Assembly: GCA_021806345.1 (NCBI GenBank) | Contig: JAJZXP010000017.1 | Span: 1 to 6,238 of the forward strand | Direction: 5' to 3' | DNA from: Thermoplasmata archaeon | Lineage (GTDB): Archaea; Thermoplasmatota; Thermoplasmata; Thermoplasmatales; Thermoplasmataceae | Length of the DNA: 6,238 bases | In this document: piece after piece, positions 1 to 5,985 of the stretch | How the letters are laid out: the number at the start of each line of letters is the position of its first letter | Position numbering within the stretch: the stretch's first letter is position 1 | The notes under the pieces: generated by a model | The model's database searches: none | The model's input: the letters and a program-made list of their open reading frames with translations, nothing else | What the model was told of the DNA's origin: nothing | Made by a program: the position numbers and the translations under genes

Positions 1-1
1 T

Positions 2-136
2 GGAAGCCAGAGTGCACAAACTACTGCAAGCCAGATTCAGAGTTCAATAATTTCAGAAATGAAAAAGAACAACATGTCTGATATGAGTAGAATTCTCTCC
101 CCCACCATCTTATTTATTAATCTACAAAACAAATAA
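2..136 (+). CDS. Possible 3' end of an unidentified upstream gene (partial)
   Basis: The forward frame starting at base 2 stays open for 44 codons to a TAA at 134-136. The conceptual protein is rich in Gln, Ser and Thr at first (around QSAQTTASQIQSS), then has a charged stretch (SEMKKNNMSDMSR). I recognise no family. Frame 1 is also open to a TGA at 79-81 and frame 3 to a TAA at 48-50, so the choice of frame is not secure. The last third overlaps the pyrimidine-rich tract and TATA-like box of the sulfatase promoter, which argues that a real gene may end earlier in another frame, or that this is simply intergenic DNA. Confidence 0.22.
   Translation, partial: GSQSAQTTASQIQSSIISEMKKNNMSDMSRILSPTILFINLQNK
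110..120 (+). promoter_or_regulatory. Probable TATA box of the sulfatase cluster
   Basis: TTATTTATTAA resembles an archaeal TATA box. Transcription usually begins about 25 bases downstream of the box centre, which would place the start near 140 and leave a leader of about 30 bases before the ATG at 169. A second AT-rich stretch (TTTTTATA, about 147-154) is too close to the start codon to serve. Nothing beyond base composition and spacing supports this call. Confidence 0.4.
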
Positions 137-168
137 TCAAATGGAATTTTTATAGGTTGGTAACAAGT

Positions 169-1656
169 ATGAACATAATACTAGTGTTGTTTGATAGTTT
201 AAATAAGGCGTCGCTTGAACCATATGGTGCACCTTTTGGTCGCACACCAAATATTAAGAAATTTGCAGAAAAAGGAATTTCATTTAGCAATCACTATGTC
301 GGCTCACTACCATGCGTGCCCGCTCGAAGAGAACTATTTTCTGGAAGGAAAGATTTCTTATTCCGGGGTTGGGGTCACCTAGAAGCTTTTGATTTACCAC
401 TACCCCAATTGCTAGAAAAGAAAGGATATAAGACTCAGATAATAACTGACCATTATCACTACTGGGAAAAGGGTGCGCATGGTTATATAGAATCTTTTCA
501 GGGTTGTGAACTTGTAAGGGGTCAAGAAACTGATCCATGGATAATATCAGAAATATCCGAATTGCCAAAGGAATTTCAAATTCTTACAAAGTATAGAGAC
601 AGGGAACAAGTTTTACGATATTATCAGAACGTAAAGAATTTCAAAGATGAGGAAGATTTTCCATCTCCAAAAGTCTTGAAGGCTGCTAGTAAATGGATAA
701 AAGAGAATAAGGAACTGAAACCATTCTTTTTGCAGGTTGAATGTTTCGACCCTCATGAGCCATGGTATTCCCCTGAGCCTTATAGATCCATGTGGACAAA
801 AAATATTCATAAGAATTACAATTTCTGGCCACCGTATCAAGACGAAGACAAAATGAACGAATTCTTTGAGAAAACGTCTGATGAGGAACTCGAGTTCATA
901 AGAAGTCAGTATGCCGGCAAAGTTTCCATGATAGACAAATGGTTTGGAGTTCTAATGGAGGCAATTGGTGACTCAGGCATTGCTGACGAAACAGTCATAA
1001 TTTTAACGAGCGACCATGGTCACGATCTCGGAGAACACAAATCTTTTGGAAAATCTTTTCCCGATTGGGATGAACACGCAAACATACCCTTGTTCATACA
1101 GCATCCAGGGTATGGCACGAATCAAACCATTTCTGCCCTGACAACAACAGTTGATTTGTACTCCACAATTTTAGATTTTGCTGATGTTAGGAATTATTCC
1201 GCTAACAATTCTCAATCGATTGTTCCTCTCCTTGAAAAGGAGTTGAATAAAATACACGAATATGTCACTTATGGGCGGTTCGGTAGTGGTATCTCAATAA
1301 CGGATGGCAAGGTTATTTTAATGCAGGGATTTAACAACGACGACTTTCCGTTATATGAATACACTGGAACACTCGCTATCCCATCTCTGAATGCAAGAAT
1401 AGAATCTGGATATTTCATACCTGGAGTTAGGTTGCCGGTTTGGAAAATTCCGATTAAGGCTGGTGGGAAGCATGATTCCTTATTTTTTTCGAAATGTAGT
1501 GGAAAACATGAGCAAAATCATCTTTTTAGTACAGAAGATGAGAAAGTGAATGTTTTGAGAGAGAGACTTGTTAAGATCATGCTGGAGGAGGGAACACCTA
1601 TAGAACAGTACGCTCGGCTTGGTTTGAAGGAAACTAGACGAGGCAATATAAAATGA
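169..1656 (+). CDS. Type I sulfatase 1, Cys-type, alkaline phosphatase superfamily
   Basis: A 495-residue sulfatase, expected to hydrolyse sulfate esters with a formylglycine nucleophile and a divalent metal. The N-terminal metal motif is LFDS (Asp9). The modification signature is CVPAR (Cys49-Arg53, codon 313-315). FDPHEPW (193-199) is the mid-domain His motif, and TSDHGHDLGEH (280-290) supplies the second metal pair, Asp282-His283. The segments RGWGHLEAFDLPLPQLLEKKGY, DHYHYW and RGQETDPW match a recurrent bacterial and archaeal sulfatase group of unproven substrate. There is no signal peptide, so it should be cytoplasmic. The frame stays open upstream to a TTG at 157, but family alignment begins at MNIILVLFDS, so ATG 169 is preferred; only a weak AGGT precedes it. 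The gene overlaps the next by ATGA. A phosphodiesterase or phosphonate hydrolase of the same superfamily is the main alternative. Confidence 0.9.
   Translation: MNIILVLFDSLNKASLEPYGAPFGRTPNIKKFAEKGISFSNHYVGSLPCVPARRELFSGRKDFLFRGWGHLEAFDLPLPQLLEKKGYKTQIITDHYHYWEKGAHGYIESFQGCELVRGQETDPWIISEISELPKEFQILTKYRDREQVLRYYQNVKNFKDEEDFPSPKVLKAASKWIKENKELKPFFLQVECFDPHEPWYSPEPYRSMWTKNIHKNYNFWPPYQDEDKMNEFFEKTSDEELEFIRSQYAGKVSMIDKWFGVLMEAIGDSGIADETVIILTSDHGHDLGEHKSFGKSFPDWDEHANIPLFIQHPGYGTNQTISALTTTVDLYSTILDFADVRNYSANNSQSIVPLLEKELNKIHEYVTYGRFGSGISITDGKVILMQGFNNDDFPLYEYTGTLAIPSLNARIESGYFIPGVRLPVWKIPIKAGGKHDSLFFSKCSGKHEQNHLFSTEDEKVNVLRERLVKIMLEEGTPIEQYARLGLKETRRGNIK
1640..1643 (+). promoter_or_regulatory. Ribosome binding site of sulfatase 2
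   Basis: GAGG lies nine bases before the ATG at 1653, inside the last codons of sulfatase 1. It matches the core of the archaeal GGAGGTGA consensus. With the ATGA overlap it supports translation of the two genes from one message. Confidence 0.5.
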
Positions 1657-2921
1657 ATAAACCGAATATAGTGCTCATGATTTCGCACGACATGGGGAGG
1701 AGACTTGGCTGTTACGGTGAGAAAAATGTGCCCAGTAAAAATATAGATCAAATCGCAAGTAAGGGGCTGGTGTTTACCAACTACTTTGCTACTGCTCCTC
1801 TCTGCAGTCCTAGTAGGGGCTCCATTTATACTGGGACCTATCCTCACATGAATGGGTTGATGGGACTCGTAAATCGCGGATGGAGTTTGCCTAAGGATTC
1901 AGTGACTGTCCAGAAAAAGTTACGTGAGAATGGCTATGATGTTATCTTGTTTGGACTACAACACGAGACTGTTGATCCACTTGACATGGGTTATTCAAAG
2001 CACTTAGCCCCTGATGAACCATATAAAGCTGAAAAAGTTGCTGTCGCTTTTCAAAAATTCATAGAAGATAGGGAAACAAATAAGATTGGAACTCCATTCT
2101 TCGCTGTAATCGGGACCACAGAAGCTCACAGGCCGTTCAGCAATAAGGAATATGAACCAAATGTGATTGATAAAACTTATGTGCCGGGATATTTGCCAAA
2201 TGATAAAATTGTTAAGAAAGAACTTTCTGAATTTGATGGACTGATAAGGGCATTTGACGAAGCCGCAAATAAGATTAACGGAGCAATAGAAAATAGTATT
2301 TTCAAAAAAAACACTCTTTTTATAATAACAACTGATCATGGAATTCCTTTTCCCGGAGCAAAGTCAACTCTTTATGATTCAGGCATAGGGACATTTCTAA
2401 TTATGAAGGGGAGCATAATAACCAATGGAGGTAGGTACATTGATTCATTATTAAGTAACATAGATCTCATGCCCACATTACTTGATCTCTGTGGAGTGTC
2501 GATCCCAAAAACGGTAACTGGAAAGAGTTTTGTGAGTCTTATTTTTGATAAGAAGTATGATGGAGACGATGTTATATTTGCCGAGAAAACATGGCACGAC
2601 GACTACGATCCGAAAAGATGTGTTAGAACAACAAATTATAAGTATATACGCAACTTCAAACGTGTTCCTCTTCTCTTACTGCCGCAAGATATAAGTGAAA
2701 GCCAAAGTGCTAAATCAGAAGAAGTGAAGGTAAAAATTCAGCAAATCGCACCTCAAGAGGAATTATACGATGTGGTTAATGATCCGTATGAAAAAGACAA
2801 TTTGGTTAGTGAATCGAAATATGCAGACATCCTAAACGAACTGAGGGTCAAACTATCTGAATTTATGAAGAGAACTAATGATCCAATACTTTCTGGAGAC
2901 GTGAAAGAACCAAATGAATGA
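1653..2921 (+). CDS. Type I sulfatase 2, N-sulfoglucosamine sulfohydrolase (sulfamidase)-like
   Basis: A 422-residue sulfatase. SHDMGRRLGCYG (11-22) is the N-terminal metal region with Asp13. CSPSR (Cys51-Arg55, codon 1803-1805) is the formylglycine signature, followed by a GTYPH motif. LQHE (102-105) and TEAHRPF (156-162) are substrate-pocket regions. TTDHGIPFPGAKSTLYDSG (226-244) holds the Asp228-His229 metal pair and Lys237. The C-terminal HDDYDPKRCVRTTNYKYIRN (315-334) and EELYDVVNDPYEKDNL blocks close the fold. The DHGIPFPGAK and YDPxRxxRT..YKYIRN patterns are, as I recall them, typical of the SGSH-like (heparan N-sulfatase) branch, so removal of N-linked or O-linked sulfate from amino sugars is possible but not shown. 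There is no signal peptide. Its ATG overlaps the stop codon of sulfatase 1, which indicates co-transcription and coupled translation. Confidence 0.9.
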   Translation: MNKPNIVLMISHDMGRRLGCYGEKNVPSKNIDQIASKGLVFTNYFATAPLCSPSRGSIYTGTYPHMNGLMGLVNRGWSLPKDSVTVQKKLRENGYDVILFGLQHETVDPLDMGYSKHLAPDEPYKAEKVAVAFQKFIEDRETNKIGTPFFAVIGTTEAHRPFSNKEYEPNVIDKTYVPGYLPNDKIVKKELSEFDGLIRAFDEAANKINGAIENSIFKKNTLFIITTDHGIPFPGAKSTLYDSGIGTFLIMKGSIITNGGRYIDSLLSNIDLMPTLLDLCGVSIPKTVTGKSFVSLIFDKKYDGDDVIFAEKTWHDDYDPKRCVRTTNYKYIRNFKRVPLLLLPQDISESQSAKSEEVKVKIQQIAPQEELYDVVNDPYEKDNLVSESKYADILNELRVKLSEFMKRTNDPILSGDVKEPNE

Positions 2922-2923
2922 AG

Positions 2924-2936
2924 TTATATATTATAT
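2924..2936 (+). promoter_or_regulatory. Probable internal TATA box before sulfatase 3
   Basis: TTATATATTATAT begins three bases after the stop codon of sulfatase 2 and follows a purine-rich stretch that could be a BRE. The expected transcription start is near 2953-2956, giving a leader of about 40 bases. The gap between sulfatases 2 and 3 is 75 bases, unlike the overlap upstream. Sulfatase 3 and the maturase could therefore be transcribed separately from the first two genes. Confidence 0.45.
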
Positions 2937-2985
2937 TTTTGCAGGATTCGTAACACACTGTCAACTTTTGGAGTTGTTTTGTGAC

Positions 2986-2990
2986 GGTGG
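2986..2990 (+). promoter_or_regulatory. Ribosome binding site of sulfatase 3
   Basis: GGTGG is a good partial match to the archaeal GGAGGTGA consensus and sits six bases before ATG 2997. An in-frame TGA at 2982-2984 rules out any earlier start. Confidence 0.55.
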
Positions 2991-2996
2991 GAAAAT

Positions 2997-4364
2997 ATGA
3001 AAGTCTTGCACATCGATATAGATACATTAAGGCCTGATCACCTATCTTGTTATGGGTACCAGAGAAATACTTCCCCAAATATAGATAGTATTGCTAAAAA
3101 TGGGATAAAATTTACAAATTGTTTTTCCAGCGATTCGCCTTGTATGCCATCAAGGGCTGCTACTTTCAGCGGAACATACGGAATAAAAAATGGAATAATA
3201 ACTCACGGTGAGCGTGGTCTTAAAATGAAAGGAAAAATGGAGACTTTACCTTTAGTTTTAAGAAAAAATGGCGTACACACATATGCGTTTGGGTCTTTTG
3301 GCAGGCATCCTGCCCCATGGTATTATGTAGGCTTCGAAGAACTACACGACCCACTTGTCATTGGTGAATCTAATTTTCAGGAGATGGATGGCACAGTAAC
3401 AACTGAAAAAGTGCTGAAAGTACTAAACAATAGCAGTACTGAGAAAGATATGTACTTACATATTCACTTTTGGGATCCCCATACTCCTTACGCCGCGCCC
3501 CTATCTTTCTTAAATCTCATTGAAAATGAGTATTTTCCTGATCACCCAACCGAGAATGAATTAAACTCTCAGATGGACAAAGTATACTGGCACTCACCTA
3601 AGACTATGGGTATTACCACATATGACGATTGGAAAAGATTGATAAACGAGTATGACGCTGAAATTAGATACGCCGATTTTAATGTGGGGCAAATTCTGAG
3701 GAAAATTGAAGAGTTGGATGATGATTTTCTGATAATAGTGATGTCCGATCATGGGGAAGAGTTCGGTGAACATGGGCCAATATCAGAGCATTGGAGTGTG
3801 TACAATGGCACCCAGCGGGTACCGCTGATCCTGTACAGTAATAAACTCAACTATCATGGAGATTACTGTGGACTTGTGTATCAATTTGATATAGCAGCAA
3901 CAATATTGGATGCATTTAAAATTTCTGTACCCAAAGGATGGGATAGCAAATCCGTCTTAGATTTCATTAACCAGACAGTGCCCGAACGCCAATCTTTGAT
4001 AGTAGGACATGGACTTTATACATATCAGAGGGCTGTAATAACAAAAGATTTCAAATTGATCAAGACTTACAATCCCGGAATGTGGCATTTGCCAGAATTA
4101 CAGTTATATAGTATGAAGGATACATGGGAGAGTGTTGATCTATCCGGTTCTGATCCTGAACGAGTAAAGATTCTAATATCTGTACTCACAGAATGGGAAG
4201 AAACTAATGCAAATGGGGAGGATCCTATGGTTTCAACATCTGATAATATTCCTGCAGGAATAAGCATGTATGCTAAGGCTCTTGTAGAAGCATATGTTAA
4301 AAAGGGTGAACTAATATCGTGGAAATCTAACAAAAGGAAGCTTGAACGTAACATCGATTCTTGA
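2997..4364 (+). CDS. Type I sulfatase 3, Cys-type, alkaline phosphatase superfamily
   Basis: A 455-residue sulfatase. It opens with MKVLHIDIDTLRPDHLSCYGY, the common DTLRPDHLxCYGY start, in which Asp7 and Asp9 are candidate metal ligands. CMPSR (Cys49-Arg53, codon 3141-3143) is the formylglycine signature. FWDPHTPY (158-165) is the mid-domain His motif. MSDHGEEFGEHG (249-260) carries the Asp251-His252 metal pair, and SEHW and QRVPLILY follow. The C-terminal region around residues 337-382 (GHGLYTYQRAVITKDFKLIK, then LQLYSMKDTWESVDLS) is the usual sulfatase ending in which a Tyr-rich strand and a short 'LYDLxxDPxExxNL'-like block occur. No signal peptide is seen. The exact substrate cannot be read from sequence. 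The two preceding sulfatases share the catalytic motifs but differ elsewhere, so this is not a recent tandem copy. Confidence 0.9.
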   Translation: MKVLHIDIDTLRPDHLSCYGYQRNTSPNIDSIAKNGIKFTNCFSSDSPCMPSRAATFSGTYGIKNGIITHGERGLKMKGKMETLPLVLRKNGVHTYAFGSFGRHPAPWYYVGFEELHDPLVIGESNFQEMDGTVTTEKVLKVLNNSSTEKDMYLHIHFWDPHTPYAAPLSFLNLIENEYFPDHPTENELNSQMDKVYWHSPKTMGITTYDDWKRLINEYDAEIRYADFNVGQILRKIEELDDDFLIIVMSDHGEEFGEHGPISEHWSVYNGTQRVPLILYSNKLNYHGDYCGLVYQFDIAATILDAFKISVPKGWDSKSVLDFINQTVPERQSLIVGHGLYTYQRAVITKDFKLIKTYNPGMWHLPELQLYSMKDTWESVDLSGSDPERVKILISVLTEWEETNANGEDPMVSTSDNIPAGISMYAKALVEAYVKKGELISWKSNKRKLERNIDS

Positions 4365-4394
4365 TTTACTTCGAGCTTTAACATACCGGGATAA

Positions 4395-4398
4395 GTGA
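4395..4398 (+). promoter_or_regulatory. Probable ribosome binding site of the maturase
   Basis: GTGA matches part of the GGAGGTGATC consensus and lies eight bases before ATG 4407. The same bases include an in-frame GTG that could be read as a start at 4395. Read as a ribosome binding site, they place the start at 4407. Confidence 0.4.
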
Positions 4399-4406
4399 AA
4401 AATACC

Positions 4407-5528
4407 ATGACTTTAAGCTTGATGTTCAAAACAGTTTCGGAAAGTTGCAATTTAGCATGTGACTACTGTTACTATAGCAGTACTAAGGGGATACTGAAAA
4501 CAGTAAAACATCTTGATAGTGTGAAGTTAAAAAAATTAATGGCAGACTATATGAGCAAAACTAGAGGAGTTGCATCTTTTATTTGGCAAGGAGGTGAACC
4601 CCTTCTCGCAGGACTTGAATTTTTTGAAGAAGTTATTTCACTAGAGGTCCAATATGCACCTCCCAACACATCTATAAGCAATGCCGTTCAGACTAATGGA
4701 ACTTTAATAAATGATCGGTTCTCTGCGTTTTTCAAAAAATATAATTTCCTTGTAGGAGTTAGTCTTGATGGTCCACCATCAATACACAATTCCAGAAGAG
4801 TTTATGCTAACGGAACGGGTTCGTTTGACAAGGTTATGAACGGAATAAAACTGCTAGATAAGCACCATGTGAGTTACAATATACTTTCAGTCATACATGA
4901 AGGAAACGTGCAAAGACTCGATGAGATCATAGATTTCTATTTGCGAAACAACTTGAGATGGATCCAATTCCTGCCGGCAATGAAATTTCGCTCTCAAGAC
5001 GTTGAGATGCCTGCCACATATGAAATTACACCTGAACAATATGGTCAATTCCTGTGCGACGCATTTGACATATGGTATGAACAGTTCATGGAGCATGGTA
5101 GACCCACATTTTCTATAAGATTTATAGATAATATTCTTTCAACTTACATTGACGATGACCCAGGCTTTTGCATGATCAATAATAAATGTTCAGATACCTT
5201 AATAATTGAACAAAACGGTGATGTTTTCCCATGCGATTTTTTTATGGGAGATCAGTGGAAACTTGGAAATGTGGGCATAGATGATTTAGAAACGATGATC
5301 AAGAGCGACAAGTACAAGGATTTTATGCGTCTGAAACCGAACCTTCCTCATAAATGCGCTTCGTGTAAATGGAAAAGTAAATGTTATGGTGGGTGCCCTA
5401 GAAATAGAAAATATGTCGATGGAACGCCAGATGTTGATTTCTTCTGTGGCGCTTATATGAAGTTTTACGAGTACACTGAAACCAGAATGAAATACTTGGC
5501 CAGTATGATTAAAAAAAGTAGAATTTAA
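4407..5528 (+). CDS. Anaerobic sulfatase-maturating enzyme (anSME), radical SAM/SPASM
   Basis: This enzyme oxidises the Cys (or Ser) of the sulfatase C-x-P-x-R motif to formylglycine, using S-adenosylmethionine and no oxygen. Residues are counted from ATG 4407 (373 aa). The radical-SAM cluster CNLACDYC uses Cys14, Cys18 and Cys21. QGGEP (61-65) contacts SAM, and QTNGTL and SLDGP follow. The SPASM region has Cys255-x5-Cys261-x14-Cys276, then Asp277, which aligns with the catalytic Asp I recall for the Clostridium perfringens enzyme. CASCKWKSKCYGGC (317-330) and Cys347 complete two auxiliary 4Fe-4S clusters. Length and Cys spacing fit the family closely. An in-frame GTG at 4395 would add four residues. 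The gene follows sulfatase 3 by 42 bases and three sulfatases in total, which makes its partners clear. Another SPASM peptide modifier is much less likely. Confidence 0.94.
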   Translation: MTLSLMFKTVSESCNLACDYCYYSSTKGILKTVKHLDSVKLKKLMADYMSKTRGVASFIWQGGEPLLAGLEFFEEVISLEVQYAPPNTSISNAVQTNGTLINDRFSAFFKKYNFLVGVSLDGPPSIHNSRRVYANGTGSFDKVMNGIKLLDKHHVSYNILSVIHEGNVQRLDEIIDFYLRNNLRWIQFLPAMKFRSQDVEMPATYEITPEQYGQFLCDAFDIWYEQFMEHGRPTFSIRFIDNILSTYIDDDPGFCMINNKCSDTLIIEQNGDVFPCDFFMGDQWKLGNVGIDDLETMIKSDKYKDFMRLKPNLPHKCASCKWKSKCYGGCPRNRKYVDGTPDVDFFCGAYMKFYEYTETRMKYLASMIKKSRI

Positions 5529-5607
5529 ACTTGTGTTCCGCAGTTTAATTTTTGTGAGAACGCGTGCCTAAGTGGTATTTTGTCGTCTTTTATGCAGAAT
5601 CTATGTC

Positions 5608-5614
5608 TTTTTTT
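5608..5614 (+). terminator. Candidate T-run terminator after the sulfatase/maturase cluster
   Basis: Seven consecutive T on the forward strand, 80 bases past the maturase stop codon, with a shorter run of five T at 5549-5553. Archaeal termination commonly occurs at T-rich tracts without a hairpin. No stem precedes either run. Confidence 0.35.
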
Positions 5615-5844
5615 AGTCGCGCACTGCCCAAGATTTTCTCAGGATAGGGATATTCATTTTGCCGAGGGGATTTAGTGTCGAGGTCTGATTCGGTTCTGAT
5701 CATAACGATTCCTGATTCAAGGCGGATATGCGGAACATTTTGGCATTATGGAGAACACGGGTTGTCTCTGATATCGTGATTTTGACTTTCTCATCCAGTG
5801 TTGTGCACACAATACTTTTTGTTGATATATCCATTCCAGTATAC

Positions 5845-5877
5845 GTGGGATCATCTCCTAGCTTGCGGTGATCCCAC
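5845..5877. repeat. Perfect 9-bp inverted repeat with 15-base loop
   Basis: GTGGGATCA at 5845-5853 pairs exactly with TGATCCCAC at 5869-5877 around a 15-base loop. No T-run follows on either strand, so it does not look like a terminator. Read on the reverse strand, the loop ends in AGGAGA, part of a ribosome-binding-site-like GGAGATGATC, and the hairpin covers the start of the 61-codon reverse frame. Possible roles include an operator, an RNA structure or part of a mobile-element end. Confidence 0.55.
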
Positions 5878-5890
5878 AATAACAACAGAT

Positions 5891-5928
5891 GGATGTTAAT
5901 TTTCCCAATGCCGCACTCTTAAACATCC
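5891..5928. repeat. Short inverted repeat upstream of the alpha-glucosidase promoter
   Basis: GGATGTT (5891-5897) pairs with AACATCC (5922-5928) across 24 bases, and pairing could extend by A-T bases with a one-base bulge. It ends 25 bases before the TATA-like box of the alpha-glucosidase gene, a plausible place for an activator or repressor, but arms of this length arise easily by chance. Confidence 0.3.
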
Positions 5929-5952
5929 CATTACACTCGTCTACGCAAAAAA

Positions 5953-5963
5953 TAATTAAATAA
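5953..5963 (+). promoter_or_regulatory. Probable TATA box of the alpha-glucosidase gene
   Basis: TAATTAAATAA, preceded by an A-rich possible BRE (5947-5952), is centred about 28 bases before ATG 5986. That spacing puts transcription initiation at or next to the start codon, as in leaderless archaeal messages. GAGGTG at 5978-5983 resembles a ribosome binding site but is only two bases from the ATG, too close for normal use. Confidence 0.5.
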
Positions 5964-5985
5964 TAACCAGTGATTATGAGGTGCG

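Larger units (their letters stand above)
5525..5885 (-). pseudogene. Possible decayed reverse-strand gene, perhaps an IS110-like transposase remnant
   Basis: Three reverse frames follow one another. Frame one runs from 5885 to 5700 (61 codons from a TTG, with an internal ATG). Frame two runs from ATG 5703 to 5590 (37 codons), its ATGA overlapping the first stop. Frame three is open from 5638 to 5525 (37 codons) and ends inside the maturase stop region. The first contains YTGMDISTKSIVCTTLDE, which resembles the GxDxSxKxxxC opening of the RuvC-like DEDD domain in IS110 transposases. I cannot match the rest. The shifting frames would fit a gene broken by frameshifts, but chance frames in AT-rich spacer DNA remain quite possible. 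No transposon ends or target duplications are evident. Confidence 0.22.
5529..5985. other. 457-base intergenic region without an intact gene
   Basis: No forward reading frame here looks like a protein. The stretch contains T-runs after the maturase (5549-5553 and 5608-5614), short reverse-strand frames of uncertain status, a perfect inverted repeat (5845-5877), a weaker one (5891-5928) and an AT-rich promoter directly before the alpha-glucosidase gene. I saw no tRNA cloverleaf and no CRISPR-like repeats. Confidence 0.7.

Noticed and set aside
81..108. Short reverse-strand ATG frame near 107 toward the window start
   Set aside because: It would encode only about 23 residues with no family features and overlaps the probable sulfatase promoter.
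157..168. TTG at 157 as the start of sulfatase 1
   Set aside because: It adds only four residues before MNIILVLFDS, where family similarity begins, and lies within the weak AGGT that could aid ATG 169.
284..840. Reverse-strand open frames inside sulfatase 1 (284-568 and 613-840)
   Set aside because: They lie wholly within a well-supported forward gene and show no recognisable motifs.
1518..3078. Reverse-strand open frames at 1518-1847, 2004-2339 and 2875-3078
   Set aside because: They are antisense to sulfatase coding sequence, cross gene boundaries and have unlikely composition.
4395..4406. GTG at 4395 as the start of the maturase
   Set aside because: The GTGA fits better as a ribosome binding site eight bases before ATG 4407; the difference is four residues and remains uncertain.
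4067..5096. Reverse-strand open frames at 4067-4450 and 4887-5096
   Set aside because: They are antisense to sulfatase 3 and the maturase and lack independent support.
5845..5877. The hairpin as an intrinsic terminator
   Set aside because: Neither strand has a T-run after the stem, and it is more than 300 bases past the maturase stop codon.
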